In this document: piece by piece, positions 1-4,391 of the stretch
Numbering within the stretch: position 1 is the stretch's first letter
Layout: every line of letters starts with the position of its first letter
DNA from: Candidatus Micrarchaeota archaeon CG08_land_8_20_14_0_20_59_11
GTDB taxonomy: Archaea > Micrarchaeota > Micrarchaeia > Norongarragalinales > Norongarragalinaceae
Direction: 5' to 3'
DNA: 7,264 nt
Assembly (NCBI GenBank): GCA_002763345.1
Contig: PEXZ01000018.1
Location: forward strand, 1-7,264
Notes under the pieces: model-generated
Told to the model about the DNA's origin: nothing
The model's database searches: none
What the model saw: the letters and a program-made list of their open reading frames with translations, nothing else
Made by a program: the position numbers and the translations under genes

Positions 1-19
1 GCAATACTTAATTCCGCAA

Positions 20-94
20 AGCGGGGTAGGGTAGCCAGGAGTGCCCGCTGGGCTCATAACCCGGAGATCGTAGGTTCAAATCCTGCCCCCGCTA
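20..94 (+). tRNA. Initiator tRNA-Met (CAT)
   Basis: A full cloverleaf can be drawn. The acceptor stem AGCGGGG (20-26) pairs with CCCCGCT (87-93), and A94 is the discriminator. The anticodon stem CTGGG/CCCGG (48-52/60-64) closes loop CTCATAA with anticodon CAT at 55-57. The T stem is 70-74/82-86 with loop TTCAAAT. The D stem is 29-32/43-46. The A1-U72 pair and the three G-C pairs next to the anticodon loop are the hallmarks of an archaeal or eukaryotic initiator, not an elongator. CCA is not encoded (the next bases are CT). There is no intron. A T-run at 105-109 just downstream may end transcription. Confidence 0.96.
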
Positions 95-96
95 CT
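86..96 (+). repeat. Copy 1 of 11-bp direct repeat (tRNA 3' end)
   Basis: CCCCCGCTACT spans the last T-stem base, the 3' acceptor strand, the discriminator and two flanking bases of the initiator tRNA. The identical 11-mer recurs at 403-413. tRNA 3' ends are common attachment sites for integrases, so this pair could be attL/attR of a small or decayed insertion. The repeat is short and no integrase is present, so chance or secondary use is possible. Confidence 0.4.
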
Positions 97-127
97 ATTT
101 CTGGTTTTTAAGAACGGGAACGCGCCC

Positions 128-394
128 TTATGCTTTTTTTGTTCCGAATAGCCACCAGCGACGAACTTCGGTTGTTTTCGGGCCGATCTGTTTGTTTTTA
201 AGATAGCGGAACCACAAAAAAACAACAGAAATCCAGATTACAAAAACCGCCGCGCCCACCGTATACCCGCAAGCTTCTTGCAAAGATACTGTCCCCCTTT
301 CATAGGCAAAAATCGAGAGTACTCCAGCTAACGCTGCGGCAGCTACCGAAAAAAATACCGTCCATTTAAGGTCGTTACTGGTAACGCCGAACAT
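128..394 (-). CDS. Hypothetical small membrane protein, 88 aa
   Basis: I do not recognise this protein. Two hydrophobic stretches, about residues 12-30 and 43-62, look like two transmembrane helices joined by a short polar loop (YERGTVSLQEACGY). The C-terminal tail, residues 63-88, is basic and aromatic (KNK, RRWW, KK), so it would be expected on the cytoplasmic side by the positive-inside rule. The ATG at 394 has a purine-rich GGGGGAG (complement of 401-407) five to six bases upstream, which could act as a ribosome binding site. The gene starts 21 bp after the tfe stop on the same strand and could be co-transcribed. An A-rich block over the tfe stop could also be a weak promoter. The segment is poorer in GC than its neighbours and lies between the two copies of the tRNA-derived repeat, so it may be acquired DNA. 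Reality of the gene is moderately likely; function is unknown. Confidence 0.55.
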   Translation of the reverse strand: MFGVTSNDLKWTVFFSVAAAALAGVLSIFAYERGTVSLQEACGYTVGAAVFVIWISVVFLWFRYLKNKQIGPKTTEVRRWWLFGTKKA

Positions 395-402
395 AGTTCT
401 CT

Positions 403-413
403 CCCCCGCTACT
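403..413 (+). repeat. Copy 2 of 11-bp direct repeat (possible attR)
   Basis: This is an exact copy of CCCCCGCTACT found at the 3' end of the initiator tRNA (86-96), 317 bp away. It lies between the start of the 88-aa membrane protein and the stop of tfe. Read on the minus strand, the same bases supply the GGGGG purine run upstream of the membrane protein start, which offers an alternative reason for the sequence to be there. Confidence 0.4.
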
Positions 414-415
414 TT

Positions 416-922
416 TTATTTTTTCAGGATCGTATCGATGGCGCCGATCTGCTTCTCGAGTTCGCGCCTCTCCAAGGAGGCGTTCACGGAGCGCATCTTC
501 CCCTCGCACTTCGGGCAGCGGAACGAGGTTTCCATCGCTTCTTCGAAGGAAACCTTCGCGCACCCCCTGCGGCACCTGTATGCCTGCGTGCCGTCGAGCA
601 TTTCGCGTTGGCGGAGCAGTTCCCCGTGCCTGCGGCGCAGCTGCACCATGTAATTGGCCGTCGCGCGCGTCTTGTTGACGCGCCACGTATACGTGAACCA
701 GCCGTTCTGCATGTTCTTGACGCGCGAATACTCGACAACCCCCGCGTTCTGCAGGCGGTTGAGGAGCGAACGGATTTCCGTCATCTTGTAGTTGGTTTTT
801 TTCTCGATGTGCTCGTCAGTTGCGCCGTCGCCGATTGCGTCGACGATTCCCCTGCCCTTGCGTCCGCCGACGTTTTTCACGTATTCGTTGAATAACAAGT
901 TCGGTTGCTGCTTGGCGGGCAT
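416..922 (-). CDS. tfe: Transcription factor E (TFE, TFIIE-alpha homologue)
   Basis: TFE is the archaeal general transcription factor that binds RNA polymerase near the clamp and stimulates promoter opening with TBP and TFB. The 168-aa length fits the family. Residues 8-82 form the extended winged helix; the segment from TDEHIEKKT (35-43) through LLNRLQNAGVVEYSR to NGWFTYTWRV (73-82) matches the conserved TFE pattern, including the aromatic wing. A basic linker helix follows (residues 85-110). The zinc ribbon has C117, C121, C136 and C139. The first pair is CX3C (CRRGC) and the second CX2C (CPKC). A charged C-terminal helix runs from residue 148 to 168. The ATG at 922 lies 26-27 bp from a TATAAATA box, so the transcript is probably leaderless. 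The gene is 25 bp downstream of trm56, and the small membrane protein follows it. Confidence 0.95.
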   Translation of the reverse strand: MPAKQQPNLLFNEYVKNVGGRKGRGIVDAIGDGATDEHIEKKTNYKMTEIRSLLNRLQNAGVVEYSRVKNMQNGWFTYTWRVNKTRATANYMVQLRRRHGELLRQREMLDGTQAYRCRRGCAKVSFEEAMETSFRCPKCEGKMRSVNASLERRELEKQIGAIDTILKK

Positions 923-944
923 GAGCTTTCCTGCGTTCCCTTTC

Positions 945-952
945 TATTTATA
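945..952 (-). promoter_or_regulatory. TATA box of tfe
   Basis: On the minus strand the sequence reads TATAAATA preceded by the purine-rich GGGAAAG, a plausible B recognition element. Its centre is about 26.5 bp from the A of the tfe start codon, the standard archaeal TATA-to-start distance, so the mRNA would begin at or beside the ATG. The box overlaps the TAA stop of trm56 (948-950), giving tfe its own promoter inside the end of the upstream gene. Confidence 0.7.
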
Positions 953-1460
953 CTTTCCCTCGTTCCTCGATTTTTTTACCACGTTCCTGGGGTATAATGT
1001 GCAGGCGCGCTTTCCCGAAGTTTCCGCGGAGTTTCAGCGCGTTGAGGAACACCGCCAGCGCTCCTGCTTCGGAGTGCGGCTGGTCCGTGACGCCGACGTT
1101 CCAGTCGCAGGCGCCGTAAATCCCGGCCGGAACCTTGGAGCCGCCCACCACGACAAGCAGTTTCCCGCGCGCCTTCCGAATCGCGCCGATTTTTTTCGCG
1201 AACGGCATGCCGTACATCGTCAGGTGCGCCTTCTTTCCGTCGAAATTCCTGAAAACCGACTTCCAAGACGGCACGTGCCTTATGAAAAAAGAGCCGCCCC
1301 AGTTCCGCGCGACTCCGGCGACGCTTTTCTCCACGGACTCGTCGCGCTCGCCCGTGTAGTACATGCCGCGGCTGCCGAACGCCCTCGCGATGAGCGCGCA
1401 GTGCGTCGTGAGCCGCTTGTCGCGCGAGCGGTGGTCAAGACGGAGGACGAAAACAGCCAT
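948..1460 (-). CDS. trm56: tRNA (cytidine(56)-2'-O)-methyltransferase aTrm56
   Basis: aTrm56 is an archaeal SPOUT-class methylase that uses S-adenosylmethionine to 2'-O-methylate C56 in the T loop of tRNAs, the base that pairs with G19 at the tRNA elbow. The 170-aa product starts with VLRLDHRSRDKRLTTHCALI (5-24), matching the family's conserved N-terminal HR-x-RD-R-TTH block with a following ARAFG. The cofactor-binding knot shows as LLVVVGGSKVPAGIYGACDW (101-120) and NVGVTDQPHSEAGALAVFLN (121-140), the second and third conserved blocks. The length is on the short side but complete. All three tRNAs in this window have C56. The gene is first in the minus-strand set and shares a 56-bp divergent region with tRNA-Lys. 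The start ATG at 1460 was chosen because homologues begin just before this VLRLGHR-like block. Confidence 0.93.
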   Translation of the reverse strand: MAVFVLRLDHRSRDKRLTTHCALIARAFGSRGMYYTGERDESVEKSVAGVARNWGGSFFIRHVPSWKSVFRNFDGKKAHLTMYGMPFAKKIGAIRKARGKLLVVVGGSKVPAGIYGACDWNVGVTDQPHSEAGALAVFLNALKLRGNFGKARLHIIPQERGKKIEERGKV

Positions 1461-1484
1461 AACGCTAATATATTCCGACGCAAC

Positions 1485-1491
1485 TTAATTA
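1485..1491. promoter_or_regulatory. Possible shared TATA element for trm56 and tRNA-Lys
   Basis: TTAATTA contains the palindrome TAATTA, whose centre (1488.5) lies 28.5 bp from the trm56 start codon on the minus strand and 28.5 bp from the first base of tRNA-Lys on the plus strand. Either direction gives near-normal archaeal TATA spacing. On the minus strand it is preceded by GGAAGC, a fair B recognition element. A second AT-rich block (AATATATT, 1467-1474) lies too near trm56 for a leaderless start. Confidence 0.4.
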
Positions 1492-1516
1492 GCTTCCGTT
1501 CCTTAAGGAACGGCGT

Positions 1517-1590
1517 GGGCTCATAGCTCAGTTTGGTAGAGCAACCGGCTCTTAACCGGTAGGTCGAGGGTCCGATTCCCTCTGAGCCCG
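1517..1590 (+). tRNA. tRNA-Lys (CTT)
   Basis: The cloverleaf is complete. The acceptor GGGCTCA (1517-1523) pairs with TGAGCCC (1583-1589), with discriminator G1590. The D stem is GCTC/GAGC, and the D loop keeps G18-G19. The anticodon stem ACCGG/CCGGT closes loop CTCTTAA with CTT at 1551-1553. The T stem is GAGGG/CCCTC. There is no intron and CCA is not encoded. One odd point is the T loop, TCCGATT: position 55 is C instead of the nearly universal U that becomes pseudouridine. C56 and the T54/A58 pair are kept. Confidence 0.96.
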
Positions 1591-1591
1591 T

Positions 1592-1635
1592 GTCCGGCTC
1601 GGGGGAAACCCACGCGGTTTCCCCCTGCTCCGGAC
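1592..1635 (+). repeat. Long hairpin after tRNA-Lys
   Basis: GTCCGG (1592-1597) pairs with CCGGAC (1630-1635), and GGGGGAAACC (1601-1610) pairs with GGTTTCCCCC (1616-1625) around loop CACGC. A small internal loop (CTC/TGCT) separates the two helices, giving 16 perfect pairs. It starts two bases after the tRNA-Lys discriminator, so it would lie in the 3' trailer of the tRNA precursor. It could be a processing or stop signal, or part of a dispersed repeat. Confidence 0.6.
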
Positions 1636-1673
1636 TGACGCACCCCCCTTCCGACGTGTCGCTTTCCTTTGGC

Positions 1674-1700
1674 GCGGAGCCATTGCAGCGGCAACTCCGC
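1674..1700 (+). repeat. Hairpin
   Basis: GCGGAG (1674-1679) pairs with CTCCGC (1695-1700), then TTGC (1683-1686) pairs with GCAA (1691-1694) around AGCG. A three-base bulge CCA separates them on the 5' side. Confidence 0.45.
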
Positions 1701-1705
1701 CGCGT

Positions 1706-1729
1706 CCTTTTCTTTCGGCAAAGAAAAGG
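1706..1729 (+). repeat. Perfect 10-bp hairpin, tetraloop CGGC
   Basis: CCTTTTCTTT (1706-1715) pairs perfectly with AAAGAAAAGG (1720-1729) around loop CGGC. A perfect AT-rich stem in a GC-rich intergenic region suggests a dispersed palindromic repeat or a transcription-related element. Copy number in the genome would tell. Confidence 0.5.
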
Positions 1730-1781
1730 GGCAAGGCTTTCCCTCTTAAAACGCCTTTAAAAAGACGGAAAAGTTTTTATT

Positions 1782-1863
1782 GGGCAGTCGGGTAACGCAT
1801 TCAGCGGATTCTGTGAAGGTGGGTTGAACTGGTCGCCCTGCCGGCTCGCTTTAATGAGCCGGC
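1782..1863 (+). ncRNA. Speculative small structured RNA
   Basis: A TATA-like TTTAAAAA (1756-1763) lies about 25 bp before GGGCAG (1782-1787), which can pair with CTGCC (1838-1842). The stretch ends in a hairpin GCCGGCTC/GAGCCGGC (1840-1847/1856-1863) followed by the pyrimidine-rich TAATTCTCTTT. The two pairings compete at 1840-1842. I can name no RNA family, and the evidence is promoter-like spacing plus a terminator-like hairpin only. Confidence 0.15.
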
Positions 1864-1896
1864 CTAATTCTCTTTACCGGCGGCCGTTCCAAAACG

Positions 1897-1903
1897 TTTT
1901 ATT
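1897..1903 (+). promoter_or_regulatory. TATA-like box of rhomboid gene
   Basis: TTTTATT is centred at 1900, 27 bp upstream of the ATG at 1927, which predicts a leaderless transcript. This supports the ATG at 1927 over the in-frame TTG at 1915. The upstream A-rich AAAACG resembles a B recognition element. Confidence 0.5.
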
Positions 1904-1926
1904 GGCAGCCATGCTTGTTTTCGCGT

Positions 1927-2703
1927 ATGAAAATCCCGTGGGCGGCGCTGGTGTTCGCCATCGCGCTGCTGGTGCCGTACTTCTGGCTGTCCGGAGGCGC
2001 GCTTTACCTGCCCGACGACGCCGTCAATTCGCTCGCATTCGGCGCGTCGCAGTGGACCGGCGCGTTCACGCACATGTTCTTCCACGTCGGGCTAAACCAC
2101 CTGCTCGGCAACCTCATCCCGCTCGTGCTCTTTGCCGTCGTGCTGGAGGAGGCGCTCGCCTGGTTCAACGTCGTGTTCATCTTCGTAGCCTCGGGGTTCT
2201 TCGCCTCCGTTCTCTTCTCCTTCCTGAATCCCGGAGCGGTGATAATCGGCTCGAGCGCGGGGGTTTCCGGGCTGATGGCTGCCGCGACGATGGTGAAGCC
2301 GAAAAAGGCGCTGCCCCTGCTCATCGCGCTTCCGCTGCTCGTTATGTTCGTTGTTTTCCCGGTTTCGAACATCTTCGTCCAATGGCAGCTCGACTCCAAA
2401 AACGCGCAGATTTCCTCGATGGAGCAGGAGGTGACGACGCTCGTCAGCCAGAACCGGACGGACGAGGCGGCGCAGGTTACGGAGCAGATGAAGCACGTAG
2501 AGGATTCGTACGAGCGCGAGTACGGCGGATGGCAGCGCGAGTCGTCGACGCCGACGGACTTCCTCGTGCATGCGTTCGGCGCTCTGTTCGGCGCGGGCTT
2601 CATCGCCTTCTTCCGCAGGGACGCGCTGCAGGAGGGATACTACGAGTTTCAGGACTTGGGCAGGCAGTTCCGCGAGAAGCTCGACGAGATAAGGCACCGC
2701 TGA
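1927..2703 (+). CDS. Rhomboid-family intramembrane serine protease
   Basis: Rhomboids cut transmembrane substrates inside the membrane using a Ser-His dyad. In this 258-aa product, an N-terminal helix (about residues 5-20) is followed by FFHVGLNHLLGNL (51-63), the second-helix pattern with H53, H58 and N62. The nucleophile block is GSSAGVSGLMAA (108-119), with S110 expected to be catalytic; the usual GxSG is GSSA here. The last helix carries H215 in HAFGALFGAGFIAF, the rhomboid catalytic-His context. Between the helix ending near residue 148 and that last helix there is an extra polar, Glu/Gln-rich segment of about 60 residues (about 155-212) that looks helical or coiled-coil. The C-terminus has a charged tail. 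The start at ATG 1927 is chosen for the promoter spacing; a TTG start at 1915 would add four residues. It appears to be a single-gene unit between two tRNA genes. Substrate unknown. Confidence 0.85.
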   Translation: MKIPWAALVFAIALLVPYFWLSGGALYLPDDAVNSLAFGASQWTGAFTHMFFHVGLNHLLGNLIPLVLFAVVLEEALAWFNVVFIFVASGFFASVLFSFLNPGAVIIGSSAGVSGLMAAATMVKPKKALPLLIALPLLVMFVVFPVSNIFVQWQLDSKNAQISSMEQEVTTLVSQNRTDEAAQVTEQMKHVEDSYEREYGGWQRESSTPTDFLVHAFGALFGAGFIAFFRRDALQEGYYEFQDLGRQFREKLDEIRHR

Positions 2704-2711
2704 CGAGCGAA

Positions 2712-2719
2712 TTATAAAT
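2712..2719 (+). promoter_or_regulatory. TATA box, probably of tRNA-Cys
   Basis: TTATAAAT is a near-consensus archaeal TATA box just after the rhomboid stop. Expected transcription start is near 2740, leaving a tRNA-Cys 5' leader of about 33 nt that would contain the 2745-2769 hairpin. Confidence 0.5.
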
Positions 2720-2744
2720 CGCCGAGTCGTATTTTTAGTGCAGG

Positions 2745-2769
2745 TTTTGTTCTGCGAAGCAGAACAAAA
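2745..2769 (+). repeat. Perfect 11-bp hairpin in tRNA-Cys leader
   Basis: TTTTGTTCTGC (2745-2755) pairs perfectly with GCAGAACAAAA (2759-2769) around GAA. The tip GCGAAGC (2754-2760) is the heptamer known to form an unusually stable DNA mini-hairpin. It lies five bases before tRNA-Cys and 42 bp after the rhomboid stop. It could be a rhomboid terminator (the right arm is A-rich, not T-rich, in this direction), a leader structure, or a dispersed palindrome. Confidence 0.55.
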
Positions 2770-2774
2770 AGTGC

Positions 2775-2845
2775 GTGGGGTTGGCAGAGCAGCTATGCGC
2801 TCGGCTGCAGACCGAGATAGGGGGGTGCAACTCCCCCACCCCACT
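2775..2845 (+). tRNA. tRNA-Cys (GCA)
   Basis: The acceptor GTGGGGT (2775-2781) pairs with ACCCCAC (2838-2844), and the discriminator is T2845, the U73 required by cysteinyl-tRNA formation. The anticodon stem CTCGG/CCGAG (2800-2804/2812-2816) closes loop CTGCAGA with GCA at 2807-2809. The T stem is GGGGG/CCCCC (2821-2825/2833-2837). The D stem has only three pairs (GCA/TGC) with a G13-A22 mismatch. G15 faces G48, like the G15-G48 Levitt pair known in Escherichia coli tRNA-Cys. Odd features are A18 instead of G18 and T loop TGCAACT with G55 instead of U55, so the usual G18-pseudouridine 55 contact cannot form in its normal way. There is no intron and no encoded CCA. The gene is intact apart from these elbow bases, so I call it functional but unusual. 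Confidence 0.9.
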
Positions 2846-2862
2846 CTCCGCCTTTCCAAAGG

Positions 2863-2870
2863 TTTAAATA
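2863..2870 (+). promoter_or_regulatory. TATA box of the padR-iscS-iscU operon
   Basis: TTTAAATA, preceded by the purine-rich AAAGG, is centred 27 bp upstream of the ATG at 2894. This predicts a leaderless operon mRNA and fixes that ATG as the regulator start. Confidence 0.7.
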
Positions 2871-2876
2871 TCCTAA

Positions 2877-2892
2877 TATGTATATCTACATA
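2877..2892 (+). promoter_or_regulatory. Palindromic operator, probably for the PadR-type regulator
   Basis: TATGTATATCTACATA is an inverted repeat, TATGTA-N4-TACATA. It contains ATGT and ACAT half-sites, as in the ATGT/ACAT palindromes bound by bacterial PadR proteins (classically with an 8-base spacer; here 6). It fills the space between the TATA box and the start codon, so a bound dimer would block initiation. Autoregulation is inferred. Confidence 0.5.
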
Positions 2893-2893
2893 C

Positions 2894-3226
2894 ATGTCTG
2901 TCAAAAGAGGTGTTGAACTTGGAATGCTGCAGATGCAGGTGCTGTGGCTGCTCGGGAAGAAGCCCGCCTACGGCTACGAAATGATGCGCGAGCTTAACGC
3001 CATCAAGAAGACGAAGGTGACGCAGGGCACGCTTTATCCGCTTCTGGCGAAGCTCGCGGCCGCAGGGTTCGTGAAGGGCGAGCGCAAAGGCGCGCGGAAC
3101 AAGCGCGTCTATTCGCTCACGCCGAAAGGCAGGGCGGTGATGCGCCAGTCCTGCGCCGAGTTCGTAGGGAATTTTTCAGGGATAATCTCGGATTTCAAAT
3201 GCACGTCGTGCGGGTGTTCGAAATGA
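2894..3226 (+). CDS. PadR-family regulator with C-terminal cysteine cluster
   Basis: This 110-aa protein is a PadR winged-helix regulator. The family pattern is visible: LGMLQMQVLWLLGKKPAYGY (9-28), EMMRELN, then VTQGTLYPLLAKLAAAGFV (42-60) as the recognition region, and the wing RVYSLTPKGR (71-80). There is no long C-terminal dimerisation helix of the PadR-s2 type; the tail is short and ends FKCTSCGCSK, giving C103, C106 and C108, with C87 further in. Such a cluster could bind a metal or Fe-S cluster or react with persulfide; that is inference. The start ATG at 2894 is 27 bp after a TATA box. The stop overlaps the iscS start (ATGA at 3223-3226), so translation is coupled. The regulator heads an isc operon, the place IscR takes in bacteria, although IscR is Rrf2 family. 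Confidence 0.88.
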   Translation: MSVKRGVELGMLQMQVLWLLGKKPAYGYEMMRELNAIKKTKVTQGTLYPLLAKLAAAGFVKGERKGARNKRVYSLTPKGRAVMRQSCAEFVGNFSGIISDFKCTSCGCSK

Positions 3227-4389
3227 AGGCGTATCTGGACAATGCTGCGACGACGCGCATGGACGAGCGCGTGCTGGCGGCGATGAGACCGTTCCTCTTC
3301 ACAAAATACGGGAACGCCTCGTCCCTGCATTCCTTCGGCGTCGAAGCAGCAGAGGCGCTGGCGAAGTCGCGGGAAACAATAGCGGAGGCGGTCAACGCCG
3401 ACGCGGAGGAAATAATCTTCACTTCCGGAGGGAGCGAGTCCGACAATCTGGCGATAACCGGCGCAGTTCGCGCCAACAAAATTAGGAAGGTTGCGACTAC
3501 GCAAATCGAGCATCCCGCTGTTTTGAATACGGTGCGAGCGCTGGAAAAGGCGGGCGTTTCGGCTGAATATCTCGGCGTTTCAAAGGACGCGCTCGTTTCG
3601 GTGGAAGAGGTGGCGCGTGCGGCGAAAACCGCAGGCATTATTTCGGTGATGCACGCCAACAACGAAGTCGGAAGTATCCAGCCGATTCGCGAAATCGGGG
3701 AGGAAAAAAAGAAGGCGCTCTTCCACGTCGACGCTGTTCAGACGCTTGGTAAGGAACGCATCGACGTTCGCAGGCTTAACGCCGACATGATGTCGTTCTC
3801 CAGCCACAAGCTGCACGGCCCGAAGGGCGTCGGCGCGCTGTTCGTCCGCGAGGGAGTCCGCATCGAGCCCCTGATTTACGGCGGCGGGCACGAACGCGGC
3901 TTGCGCGCGGGCACGGAGAACGTTGCGGGCGCGGTCGGGTTTGCCAAGGCGGTTGAGCTCGCGTACAAGGAGTTCGGCGTCGCCGTTCCGAGGATGAAAA
4001 AATTGCGCGACGGCGTCATCCGAGGCGTTCTTTCTTCGGTTCCGCATTCGCATCTAAACGGGCATCCCTCCAAACGGCTCTGCAACAACGCGCATTTCCG
4101 CTTCGACCGGATAGAGGGCGAGGCGCTTGTGCTGAGGCTGGACAGTCGCGGGGTTGCCGCGTCAACCGGCAGCGCCTGCTCCTCGAAGTCGCTGGAACCC
4201 TCGCACGTGCTTCTCGCGATGGGACTTTCGCACGTCGAGGCGCACGGTTCGTTGCGCATGACGCTCAGCAGATTCACGACGAAAGCGGAAGCGGATTATG
4301 CGGCGAAACAGGTGGCTCCCGTTGTTTCGGAACTGCGTGCTGTGACTTCGCTGACTCCCGAAATGGCAAAACATTACATGAGGCGATAA
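3223..4389 (+). CDS. iscS: Cysteine desulfurase, IscS/NifS type
   Basis: This PLP enzyme takes sulfur from L-cysteine, leaving alanine, and passes it as persulfide to the IscU scaffold or to tRNA thiolation enzymes. The 388-aa length is normal. The N-terminus MKAYLDNAATT is the family's usual opening, which is why ATG 3223 is preferred over the in-frame ATG at 3199. Landmarks are NASSLHSFG (31-39), TSGGSESDNLAI (67-78), H97 in EHPAV stacking on PLP, HANNEVGSIQPI (144-155), HVDAVQTLGK (168-177), the PLP lysine K196 in SSHKLHGPKG, and the catalytic C319 in STGSACSSKSLEPSHVL, on the long group I loop. It overlaps the regulator gene by four bases, and iscU follows after two bases. It looks complete and active. 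Confidence 0.96.
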   Translation: MKAYLDNAATTRMDERVLAAMRPFLFTKYGNASSLHSFGVEAAEALAKSRETIAEAVNADAEEIIFTSGGSESDNLAITGAVRANKIRKVATTQIEHPAVLNTVRALEKAGVSAEYLGVSKDALVSVEEVARAAKTAGIISVMHANNEVGSIQPIREIGEEKKKALFHVDAVQTLGKERIDVRRLNADMMSFSSHKLHGPKGVGALFVREGVRIEPLIYGGGHERGLRAGTENVAGAVGFAKAVELAYKEFGVAVPRMKKLRDGVIRGVLSSVPHSHLNGHPSKRLCNNAHFRFDRIEGEALVLRLDSRGVAASTGSACSSKSLEPSHVLLAMGLSHVEAHGSLRMTLSRFTTKAEADYAAKQVAPVVSELRAVTSLTPEMAKHYMRR

Positions 4390-4391
4390 CG

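Larger units (their letters stand above)
1591..1926. other. Gene-free stretch rich in inverted repeats
   Basis: I see no convincing coding sequence in these 336 bp; reading frames on the minus strand here only translate the reverse of the tRNA and hairpins. The stretch holds four inverted repeats (1592-1635, 1674-1700, 1706-1729, 1840-1863), two AT-rich TATA-like blocks (TTTAAAAA at 1756-1763; TTTTTATT at 1774-1781) and the rhomboid promoter at its right end. I searched by eye for box C/D motifs, H/ACA ends, SRP and RNase P signatures and found none I could support. Confidence 0.6.

Noticed and set aside
1521..1734. Small minus-strand frames over tRNA-Lys and the hairpins
   Set aside because: They translate the complement of the tRNA (giving a typical GLRGNRTLDLP-like string) and of the inverted repeats, a known annotation artefact.
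1591..1910. SRP RNA, RNase P RNA, box C/D or H/ACA guide RNA
   Set aside because: I looked for the SRP helix 8 loop, the RNase P conserved GAGGAAAGTC-like block, RTGATGA/CTGA box pairs and an ACA-type end, and found no supporting combination.
1915..1926. TTG start for the rhomboid gene
   Set aside because: ATG at 1927 fits the TATA spacing, adds no loss of conserved sequence and needs no rare start codon.
1824..2717. 297-codon plus-strand frame overlapping the rhomboid gene
   Set aside because: Arg/Ala-rich translation of the rhomboid gene in another frame; the rhomboid frame has membrane helices and catalytic motifs.
2738..2893. N-terminal extension of the PadR protein from 2738
   Set aside because: This part covers tRNA-Cys and the operon promoter; the ATG at 2894 fits the TATA box and PadR family start.
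3199..3222. ATG 3199 as iscS start
   Set aside because: It would add eight residues before MKAYLDNAATT, the normal N-terminus, and increase overlap with the regulator gene beyond the tidy ATGA.
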